A DNA stretch of 64,000 nt from CAUZIZ01 sp965218775 (GTDB lineage Bacteria > Acidobacteriota > UBA6911 > RPQK01 > JAJDTT01), in the NCBI GenBank assembly GCA_965218775.1, contig CBDCLS010000006.1:2170001-2234000 (forward strand), given 5' to 3'. The notes under the pieces are model-generated. The model was given only the letters and a program-made list of their open reading frames with translations, searched no databases and was not told the origin of the DNA. Position 1 is the first letter of the stretch; every line of letters begins with the position of its first letter. Positions 52,314-59,543 of this stretch are shown piece by piece. Position numbers and translations under genes: made by a program.

Positions 52314-52429
52314 CGCTTTCACCTCCCATATTGATTGCAAAAGGGACATGCGTCAAATGTCAACGCGTCTACCTTCCCTGGCGCGGCAGTCACTGCTGCC
52401 ACAACCGAAGGGCGGCAAAACATAAGCGA

Positions 52430-52765
52430 AGTACTGAGGGTCGGAGACGATGCCGACTGCGCTATCTCCACAGTGATCAACTCGACGACTTCATCTTCCG
52501 CCATACGGCTCATGTCCTCCGAGACCCCGACTTACTGCTAGAGCAGGTCTTCTCAGAAGACCATATGGGTGAGCGACTCTTAGAGTTGAAAACAGGTAAG
52601 GAGCGCTTGGAATCGGAACAGAACCGACATCAGAGACGTCTCAATCGTCTGATTGATCTCTATGCGGACGGCGAATTCGACCGGCTGACGCTGGATGGCA
52701 AGACGCAAAGGATCAAGAAAGAGCTAGACCGGGTGAAAAGAGTATTGGAGAGGACGGAACTTTAG
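52430..52765 (+). pseudogene. C-terminal remnant of a serine site-specific recombinase
   Basis: 'CRLRYLHSDQLDDFIFRHTAHVLRDPDLLLEQVF' and a coiled coil 'LLELKTGKERLESEQNRHQRRLNRLIDLYADGEFDRLTLDGKTQRIKKELDRV' are typical of the zinc-ribbon/coiled-coil end of large serine recombinases. The catalytic N-terminal domain is absent. Inactive. Confidence 0.65.
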
Positions 52766-52861
52766 GTCAAGGTGTTCGCGAGCCGAACGGCCCTCGCCAA
52801 CCTGGGTGCTCGTCGGTTGCCAGCTGACTTAGATTGGGAATGACGGGTTTTAGCCGTTTGC

Positions 52862-52990
52862 GGTAGTTCATTCGACGCTTCCGTGGAAGATCTGAATGTC
52901 CGCTTTTAGGAGGCGAAAGCGGTCGTTCGATTGCGATCAAATCGGACGCTGTCTGTACGATCGTATGCCGACTATCACATCTCCTTTAAC
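52862..52990 (+). repeat. REP-like unit, uninterrupted (empty site)
   Basis: 'GTTCATTCGACGCTTCCG', 'GAAGATCTGAATGTCCGC', 'TTTTAGG' then directly 'AGGCGAAAGCGGTCGTTCG', 'GACGCTGTCTGTACGATCG', 'GACTATCACAT'. This is the left and right halves flanking IS1182 joined without the element. Confidence 0.75.
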
Positions 52991-53095
52991 TCACAGGGAT
53001 CGCCCTCGTTTCATGCGGTCCTGTCGAAGTAAGGTGTAAGTTTGATATACACTTCTGGAACTCTTGAAAATGCGAGCCCGCCAGGAAGCCGAAGT

Positions 53096-54367
53096 ATGAA
53101 ATGTAAACAGTTGCTTGCCATGGCATCATCCCTGGCACTGACTTTATTTGCGCTTGGCTGCAGTGGCGCGTGGCAACTGTCAGGAGCAGACCAGGGCCTC
53201 CCCGACTGGCCGCAGTGGCGTGGCCCTGACCGGACCGGCATCTCGAAGGAGACAGGGCTACTCAAAGAGTGGCCGGCGGGTGGCCCCCCTGTTCTTTGGT
53301 CGGTCGCGAACATCGGCGAAGGCTACGGTACCGTGGCTATCAAGGGGAATCGGATCTTCGTTCAAGGGACCAAGAACAACGATAGCGTCACCCATTGTCT
53401 GAACCGGGCGGACGGGAAGACGGTGTGGACAACCGCGCTGGGTTCGAGGCTGGAACACAGTAGGGGGCACGGGCCAAGAGGGACGCCGACTGTTGATGGA
53501 GAACGAGTTTACTCGCTGACTGAGACTGGGGATCTGGCGTGTCTGAAGACCGCTGACGGCAGCACCCTTTGGCGACGCAATATCCTGGAGGACTTCAAAG
53601 GGAAAAACATTTCTTGGCACATCAGCGAGTCACCGCTGGTCGATGGGAACAGGCTGATCGTGACCCCGGGCGGAGAGAAAGCGACTCTGGTGGCTTTGGA
53701 CAAAATGAGCGGGGAGACCATCTGGACGACCGAGGATCTCAGCGATCGGGCTGGATACGCTTCCGGCCTGGTAGCTGACGTTGGTGGTATCCGAACGATC
53801 ATGACCTTCACCGCCAGTGCGGCCATTGGTGTTCGCGCCAGCGACGGAAAACTGATGTGGCGATACGAGCCCGTGGCCAATGGCACCGCGAACGTCGCCA
53901 CACCGATTCTTCACCACAATAAGGTGTTCTACAGCTCGAACTACAGGACCGGATGTGCGCTTCTCGAGTTGAGGCCCACGGAAAGTGGCCTGGTCGGCGC
54001 AAAGGAAATCTACTTCAGCCGAGATCTGATGAACCATCATGGTGGGGTGGTTCTGGTGAACGGCTACCTTTATGGTTACCATAACGCCATCCTGACTTGT
54101 ATGGAATTCGAGACGGGCAAGGTGATGTGGAAGGACCGAGCTGTCGGTAAAGGCTCGCTGACCTATGCCGATGGGCACCTCTACCTATTGAGTGAAGACA
54201 ATGTGGTAGGGCTAGCGGAAGCCACGACTGACGGCTACAAGGAGAAAGCCCGATTCGAGATCCAGGACCAGGGTTGGCCGAGCTGGGCGCATCCAGTGGT
54301 GTGTGACGGCAAGCTCTATATTCGCAATCAGGCGAAGCTCACCTGTTACAACATCAAAGAAACTTAA
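53096..54367 (+). CDS. PQQ-type beta-propeller lipoprotein
   Basis: 423 aa from ATG 53096 (upstream frame to 53042 rejected because the signal starts here). Signal and lipobox 'SLALTLFALGCSG'. 'DWPQWRGPDRTGISKETGLLKEWPAGGPPVLW' is the standard opening of acidobacterial and planctomycete 'outer membrane protein assembly/PQQ-like' propellers. Blades follow: 'RADGKTVWTTALG', 'TADGSTLWRRNIL', 'KMSGETIWTTEDL', 'ASDGKLMWRYEPV', 'FETGKVMWKDRAV'. Probably a non-enzymatic lipid-anchored propeller; quinone binding is not evident. Confidence 0.88.
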   Translation: MKCKQLLAMASSLALTLFALGCSGAWQLSGADQGLPDWPQWRGPDRTGISKETGLLKEWPAGGPPVLWSVANIGEGYGTVAIKGNRIFVQGTKNNDSVTHCLNRADGKTVWTTALGSRLEHSRGHGPRGTPTVDGERVYSLTETGDLACLKTADGSTLWRRNILEDFKGKNISWHISESPLVDGNRLIVTPGGEKATLVALDKMSGETIWTTEDLSDRAGYASGLVADVGGIRTIMTFTASAAIGVRASDGKLMWRYEPVANGTANVATPILHHNKVFYSSNYRTGCALLELRPTESGLVGAKEIYFSRDLMNHHGGVVLVNGYLYGYHNAILTCMEFETGKVMWKDRAVGKGSLTYADGHLYLLSEDNVVGLAEATTDGYKEKARFEIQDQGWPSWAHPVVCDGKLYIRNQAKLTCYNIKET

Positions 54368-54649
54368 GTAGCACTCGTCATGGACCTGCAGTAACGAATG
54401 GACAAGGATGGCCGGCAAGCCGTGGGGGCAACTCTCCCGACACCAATGAATTCTTGATGCGCGTCCCCATGCCCGGCGCGGCCCGAATGACGGTATCGGT
54501 TCATTCTGTGGTCTGAAATCTCAATCGCAGGATCTTGTCATCCTTCGAGGATGGAGAAGTCGGCAAGCCACAGCTCGACTCCACACGAATACGCTCGGCA
54601 CCTTGAATCAGAACAGCAGTGGTAGAATCGACGGCACAGGAGCGTCAGG

Positions 54650-55744
54650 GTGTGGCGAATGATGGGTTTGAGACTGCTCTTCGCAGTCGTGGTTACTGTG
54701 TTGGTTATGCAAGAGGCATGGTCCGGGACTGAAGGTTCCCGGTTGAGGCCATTGCCCAAGCTGGACCGGAACCTCCGGACTGGTCCCGCTGTGGGCGCCC
54801 GGATTCCGCGGTTCCAACTTCCGGACCAGAGTGGGAGACAATGGACCTACTCGGACCTGAAGGGGCCTCGGGGTCTGGTGCTTCTCTTCCACCGATCGGC
54901 CGACTGGTGACCCTTCTGCAAGGTCCAGCTGGTCGAGCTGGAGCAGCAGCGCGAGGAGTTCCAGAGTCGGGGACTCCGGTTGGCCGCCGTCAGCTATGAC
55001 AGTGTGGAGATCCTGAGCCACTTTGCCTCCAGAGCCAAGATCGGTTATCCCCTCCTTTCGGACGGGAACTCGCAGGTGATCCGGGCTTTCGGGATTCTTA
55101 ACGAGAACTTTCCAGCAGAGAGTCCCTGGTTCGGAGTCCCATTTCCCGGGTACTACGTGATTGACGAGTTGGGAATCGTCCAGGCAAAGTACTTCGAGGA
55201 GGACCACCGGGACCGGTACACCTCCGCCAGTATCCTGGTCCGGGAGTTTGGGGAGGACGCCTCCGATCCCGGGGAGGTCCGGACGCCGCATCTGAAGTTG
55301 AGATGGTGGTCCAGCAATCCGGTGGTCCGAGCCGGTCAAAGACTGACCCTGGTGCTGGAGCTGCAGCTTGCCGAGGGAATGCACGCCTATGCACCCGAGG
55401 TGGAGGGGTACATCCCGATCCGCTGGGACATTCCTTCGGCGGATGGGTGGCTGGCCCATCCTGTCAGCTACCCTGAGGCAACCCCCCGCTACCTGCCGGC
55501 CATACAGGAAACCGTCCCCGTCTACGCTGGCAAGATTCGGCTTATGAGGGACCTGTCACTGGGAATGGTACAGGAGCTCGGGCAGGAGGAAGGAGGGATC
55601 GGCCTAGAGGGGGTGTTCCGTTACCAAGCCTGCGACGAAAGAGTGTGCTACCCGCCTAGAACGGTTCCCCTCAAGTGGACCTTCCGGTTGGAGGGCCTGG
55701 ACCGTGTCCGTTCTCCGGAGGGGATGCGTCACCCCGACCCGTGA
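54650..55744 (+). CDS. Candidate selenoprotein: exported redoxin (AhpC/TSA-like) with UxxC motif fused to a DsbD-alpha-like domain
   Basis: 364 codons from GTG 54650 (AGGAG 7 nt upstream; ATG 54659 is an alternative). Signal peptide 'LLFAVVVTVLVMQEAWS'. Redoxin domain aa ~45-215: 'RIPRFQLPDQSGRQWTYSDL', 'LVLLFHRSADW', then TGA (54908-54910, codon 87), then 'PFCKVQLVELEQQREEF', 'LAAVSYDSVEILSHFA', 'YPLLSDGNSQVIRAFGI'. Relatives have 'SADWC-PFCK' here, so the UGA falls exactly on the first Cys of CxxC and would give U87-x-x-C90. The frame stays open for 277 codons after it. The C-terminal domain (aa ~225-350) has 'YQACDERVCYPP', the DsbD-alpha cysteine pair. A SECIS-like hairpin follows the UGA. 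The alternative is a Cys-to-stop mutation. Confidence 0.85.
54908..54946 (+). promoter_or_regulatory. Putative bacterial SECIS element with its UGA
   Basis: UGA at 54908-54910. Lower stem CTGC (54916-54919) with GCAG (54943-54946); upper stem CCAGCT (54925-54930) with AGCTGG (54936-54941); apical loop GGTCG (54931-54935). The loop starts with GG(U) and lies 20 nt after the UGA, within the spacing known for SelB-recognised bacterial elements. It is within the coding frame, as expected in bacteria. Confidence 0.75.
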
Positions 55745-55899
55745 AAGTTGTCTTGGTGCTACTTTGCCGATCCACGACTCAGAACAGAGACGCCTGTGTC
55801 AGTAGCGGAGATCCTGGATGATATGATCAACAACGCCAAAGAAGGGGTAGTCCCCCAATGATCCCACAGCAGAATCTTCAGTTTCTGCACCGGACCGTT

Positions 55900-57238
55900 G
55901 GTTAAGCAACCGTTTTTCTGTAATTTTCTTTAGGGCCTGTAGGGAAGAATTGCTCCACTTGTGTTTTCCAGCCGGCCAGGTTCAGGTATTGCCGGCCGGT
56001 TAACCACTCCTCGTGTATCTCTGCAAGCACAGCCGAGATGAGCCGCAGCGCCGACGCTTCGTGGGGAAAGATTCCCACCACCCGGGTTCGTCTCCGGATC
56101 TCCCGGTGCAGTCTCTCCAGTCCGTTGATGGTTCGGATCCTTCGCCACCAGCTCCTCGGAAAATCAAACACTGTCAGCCCTTCATCCACGTTCTCTTCCA
56201 GCCAGCTCACGAACTCCGGTGCAATCTTTTCGAACTTCTTGACGACTTTACCCTTGAGCTCCTCGGCATCTTCTCGAGACGGGGCATCGAAAATGTCCCG
56301 CATGGCCTGGGCGATGCGGGGCTTGTCCTCTTTGCGGCGAGCATATTGTTGGGCGTTTTTACTCAGGTGAAACTGACAACGGTTCCAGGGCACCGACGGA
56401 TAAACTGCCCGCCTGGCCGCCTTCAGTCCTTCGTGATCGTCACTGACAAACAGCTCGACCCCTCTCAGTCCACGCTTGTGCAGATCTCCCAGAAACCCTC
56501 GCCAATGCACCTCCGCTTCACTGATCCTGGTGCTCAGACCCAACACCTCCCGCGTTCCGAAACGATTGACTCCTATGGCTTTCAGGATGGCCACGTCCTG
56601 CACCCTGCCGCCTCTTCGAACCTTCTCGTAGTGGGCATCCAGATACACGATCGGATACTCTCCCAGCTCCCGGCTTCGAAACTCTTCCAGCTCTTCGTCC
56701 AGCATCCCGGCCACTCTCGAGACCTGGGTGGCCGAGATCTCCAACCCACACAGCTGCTCCGTGATCTCGGTGACTTTCCTCGTCGAGACTCCCATCACAT
56801 ACATCTCGGCAATGGCCAGCTTCAGGGCCTTCTCCGAACGGCAACCCCTCTCCAGCGACTTGGGATAAAACCTCAACCCACGCACCTGTGGAATCTCCAA
56901 GTGCAGCTCTCCCACTCGAGTCTGAATCCGCTTGCCTTTGAATCCGTTTCGATAGCCTCGCCGACTGGCTGTTCTCTCGTACGCTTCCGCTCCCAGAAAC
57001 TCGCTTCTTTCCAACTGCATGGCCACGTTGAACAGCTTCTCCAGGATTCCTCGAAAGGCTTCTGTTCCTTCCTCGATCAACTCCGCCAGGATCTCCCGTG
57101 GTACTCTCTTTTCCAGGTCTGGGTTCATTTGATTCTCCTTGCCAGATAGACGTTTCTGTTTTTGGAGAATCCTGTCCCAGACCTCTGTCTTTCCGACCCA
57201 GGCCTGACCAGAATTTACAGAAAAGAAGTTACGCTACT
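55900..57238 (-). mobile_element. IS256-family insertion sequence
   Basis: 1339 bp. GGACCGTT lies directly outside both ends (55892-55899 and 57239-57246), an 8-bp target duplication as usual for IS256. Inverted ends share 'TTTTCTGTAA' about 13 nt in, and a related outer part. The transposase stop codon is inside the left inverted repeat. Confidence 0.9.
55902..57128 (-). CDS. IS256-family (mutator-type) transposase
   Basis: 408 aa. 'RGYRNGFKGKRIQTRVGELHLEIPQVRGLRFYP' near the N-terminus; 'YPIVYLDAHYEKVRRGGRV' holds the first Asp, 'GVELFVSDDHEGLKAA' the second, with the family mark 'WNRCQFHLSKNA'; Glu in 'RTINGLERLHREIRRRTRVVGIFP'. Intact. A second catalytic-type DD is typical for this family. 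Confidence 0.95.
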   Translation of the reverse strand: MNPDLEKRVPREILAELIEEGTEAFRGILEKLFNVAMQLERSEFLGAEAYERTASRRGYRNGFKGKRIQTRVGELHLEIPQVRGLRFYPKSLERGCRSEKALKLAIAEMYVMGVSTRKVTEITEQLCGLEISATQVSRVAGMLDEELEEFRSRELGEYPIVYLDAHYEKVRRGGRVQDVAILKAIGVNRFGTREVLGLSTRISEAEVHWRGFLGDLHKRGLRGVELFVSDDHEGLKAARRAVYPSVPWNRCQFHLSKNAQQYARRKEDKPRIAQAMRDIFDAPSREDAEELKGKVVKKFEKIAPEFVSWLEENVDEGLTVFDFPRSWWRRIRTINGLERLHREIRRRTRVVGIFPHEASALRLISAVLAEIHEEWLTGRQYLNLAGWKTQVEQFFPTGPKENYRKTVA

Positions 57239-57268
57239 GGACCGTTCTTCAAAATAGGAGGTCATTCG

Positions 57269-57478
57269 GTGCTTCTTCATGCAAGTGTTGTTGAGGGAGG
57301 AGTCCTGCCCACTGAGATTGCTTGAGACCCAGTGTACGGTTACCTCGGATACTCTCCGTCAGGAATGTTTCTTGCTTCGGACATGTTGGACGACTCAACA
57401 AAGTCCGGGAATCCATGTGAAATCAATGCTTCCGGAGCTGCTGGGGAGAGTCAGTAACACTTCCCTTACGAAGCACCG
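57269..57478. mobile_element. MITE-like element, copy 2 (210 bp)
   Basis: GGTGCTTCTTCATGCAAGTG at the left and the partial complement GGTGCTTCGTAAGGGAAGTG at the right. The interior closely matches copy 1 at 36733-36936 ('GAGACCCAGTGTACGGTTA', 'CTCCGTCAGGAATGTTTCTT'). Begins 23 bp after the IS256 target duplication. Non-coding. Confidence 0.8.
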
Positions 57479-57519
57479 GATAGCGACAGGTGTCGCAATA
57501 GAGTCGGGAAGGACTTTTA

Positions 57520-57667
57520 TTGTGATAGTCGGCACCCGATTTCGAACGACCGCTTTCGCCTGAGCCTGTGTGAAAAGTCACACATGATTTCGGATTTGAA
57601 ATTTTGACTTCATAGGATCGCGTGCAAGCCACGATCTCCGTCGTAGGAAGAGTAAAGAGACCCCTAA
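57520..57667 (-). repeat. Inverted REP-like scrap and IS1182-type end left of IS1380 copy 2
   Basis: 57525-57561 is a shortened, inverted copy of the REP-like right half. It abuts GAGCCTGTGTGAAAAGTC (57562), an IS1182-type terminal repeat. About 100 bp of unassigned sequence follows up to the IS1380 insertion. Confidence 0.65.
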
Positions 57668-59356
57668 CCCGGATTTCTCATAGTGAAAGCAGAAAGGCTG
57701 ATTTTAGTCGATTTTTCGACTCTGGTTTGAGCCGAAGTCTCAGTTGAGGGCACTGTAGAGTGCGAGAGCTTGGTGACACCTATGTTGAAGGCGGAAAACC
57801 GGTTTTTCAGACACACCTCAGCCGCCTCAGTTGCAGATGGTTGGGATTTCCGGTTTGCCTCCGCTCAGCCGAGCTGTTGAAGCTGGGCCAAGGTTTGGGC
57901 GTAGAGTGTTTGGTAAGGATAACCCTCGCTCAGCGACAAGCTCACCCGTCGGACACTGACCCGAATCTGGCCTCCTATCTTCAACAGTTTGAGGCGAATC
58001 GTCTGGCATTGCGCCTTCGCCCACTGGGTCCCCTTCAAAGCGACACACCTGAGCGTGTGCAGCAGATTGTAAGCCACCGAGGAAAACCACAGGCGCAGCT
58101 GATTGCTCTTCATGCGGTGCGTCGAGGTCCGATCGGCAAACAGCTCTAGCTGCTGCTCCTTAATCCGATTCTCCGCTTCCCCTCGCGCGCAGTACAGCTC
58201 CTCGTACAGCTTTTGGGCGGGCCACCGCTTCGCTCCCAGCGAGGTGACGACAAAGCGGGGATTGGATCCCTTACCCGTGTACTCGGCCTTGCCCACCACT
58301 CGCCGCTCTTGACTCCAGCTTTTGCGCGTCTGGTAACGAAAGTCCTTGTAGACTCGGGCGCTGCTGCCGTTGGCTTGTTGCAGTGCCTGGGCCTGTTCCA
58401 ACTCGGACTCCAGGGCCCCCTCTAAGCGCTGATTGCGGGCCAGACCGAAGACGTAATCCACTCGATGCTCCTCACACCATTTCATCAACGCCTCGCGGGC
58501 AAAGCTGCTGTCCGCCCGCAGAGTAATGCGGACCTTCGGCCACTTCGCCCGCAGTTGTCCCACCATCCGCTCCATCTCCTGGACCGCTCCTTCGGAGCCA
58601 TCCAGGTTCGACACCCGCAGCTTGGCCCCCAGCACATACCCCTCGCAAAACACATACAGCGGCAGGTAGCAGTAACACCGGTAGTAGCCATGGTAGAAAC
58701 GACCCTCCTGTTCTCCGTGCAGCGGATCATCCGTCGCATCCAGGTCCAAGACCAACTCCTTCGGTTTCCCGCCTCGCACCCGAATGAACTGCTCCACCAA
58801 AAACGCTTCGACCGCGGCTTCATCCACCGGCGTCTTGCGATATTTATCCTGCGTCACCGAGGACAACTCCAAACGATTGAGGGTGCTCTTGCCCGCACAC
58901 GCCTTGCCTCGATCCGCTTCCGCTCGCCGATCCCTCCCCAAGGGATCTTCCTTGCCGACCAACACCGCCATCAGCGGATCTGCCCGGAGCTCCTCATGAT
59001 CGTTGACATCCTCATAGCCTAGGGCCAGTCCGTAAATCCGCTGCCCCACCAGTTCCTCCACACTGAACTCGGTGAAGCGAGGATCGCGCCGGTCCCCAAA
59101 GCAGGCGGCCAAGCCGCTAATGAACCCATAGCGGCTCTCCACCTCCCGTAACAGCAACCCCCCGGAGTCTGAGGTGATCTGCCCCCCATTGAATTCTGCC
59201 TCGACTCGGCGCCCTTCTAGCTCTTGAAACTCCAGCTTGGAAGCGATACACTCTGTGGTCATAGTAGTCAGCTCCTTGTGATTATTAAGTATCTGATAAC
59301 AAAGACTTTATATCACATAGAGCTGACTGCTTTTTCTTGTCTTTGAGAAATCCGGG
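57668..59356 (-). mobile_element. IS1380-family insertion sequence, copy 2
   Basis: 1689 bp. Ends CCCGGATTTCTCA (57668) and its complement (to 59356), with CTAA directly outside each end (57664-57667, 59357-59360). It lies between two inverted IS1182-type terminal repeats, so it jumped into an older remnant. The non-coding 3' segment (57668-57864) has diverged from copy 1 more than the coding part. Confidence 0.93.
57865..59262 (-). CDS. IS1380-family transposase (copy 2)
   Basis: 465 aa, intact, same motifs as the copy at 14688-16085 ('ELVLDLDATDDP', 'ITLRADSSFAREALM', 'ENRIKEQQLEL'). Differences such as 'QGLEGRR' versus 'QELEGRR' and 'VEQLRAKW' versus 'VGQLRAKW' are scattered and conservative, so both copies have kept a working frame. 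Confidence 0.95.
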   Translation of the reverse strand: MTTECIASKLEFQELEGRRVEAEFNGGQITSDSGGLLLREVESRYGFISGLAACFGDRRDPRFTEFSVEELVGQRIYGLALGYEDVNDHEELRADPLMAVLVGKEDPLGRDRRAEADRGKACAGKSTLNRLELSSVTQDKYRKTPVDEAAVEAFLVEQFIRVRGGKPKELVLDLDATDDPLHGEQEGRFYHGYYRCYCYLPLYVFCEGYVLGAKLRVSNLDGSEGAVQEMERMVGQLRAKWPKVRITLRADSSFAREALMKWCEEHRVDYVFGLARNQRLEGALESELEQAQALQQANGSSARVYKDFRYQTRKSWSQERRVVGKAEYTGKGSNPRFVVTSLGAKRWPAQKLYEELYCARGEAENRIKEQQLELFADRTSTHRMKSNQLRLWFSSVAYNLLHTLRCVALKGTQWAKAQCQTIRLKLLKIGGQIRVSVRRVSLSLSEGYPYQTLYAQTLAQLQQLG

Positions 59357-59360
59357 CTAA

Positions 59361-59470
59361 ATCAAAGAGGTTTTGGACTTTTCACACAGGCTCAGGCGAA
59401 AGCGGTCGTTCGATTTCGATCAAATCGGGCGCTGTCTGTAAGATCGGGTGCCGACTATCACACATCTATT
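59361..59470 (+). repeat. IS1182-type end and REP-like right half, right of IS1380 copy 2
   Basis: 'GACTTTTCACACAGGCTC' (to 59393) is the inverted counterpart of the end at 57562. It is followed by 'AGGCGAAAGCGGTCGTTCG', 'GGGCGCTGTCTGTAAGATCG', 'GACTATCACACAT', the REP-like right half. Confidence 0.75.
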
Positions 59471-59512
59471 CATCGGATTAATATATACGCCATCCTCTAA
59501 GATTGCCCTTCG
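59471..59512 (+). repeat. ~40-bp direct repeat, copy 1
   Basis: 'CGGATTAATATATACGCCAT' and 'AAGATTGCCCTTC' match 62580-62620 ('CGGATTAATATATAAACCAT', 'GAGATTGCCCCTC'). The pair brackets the metalloprotease gene and the TolB remnant. Confidence 0.65.
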
Positions 59513-59543
59513 CGCGCAGCCTTCATTTCACAAGCATTTCCGG

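Noticed and set aside
52178..52430. N-terminal extension of the recombinase remnant frame
   Set aside because: The stretch before ~52430 is antisense to the kinase-fold gene and its leader; only the C-terminal part resembles a recombinase.
54608..55459. 283-codon minus-strand frame across the redoxin gene
   Set aside because: It would make the UGA irrelevant, but its product is low-complexity Pro/Gly-rich with no family resemblance, while the + strand has a redoxin and a DsbD-alpha-like domain.
56013..57149. 378-codon + strand frame
   Set aside because: Antisense shadow of the IS256 transposase.
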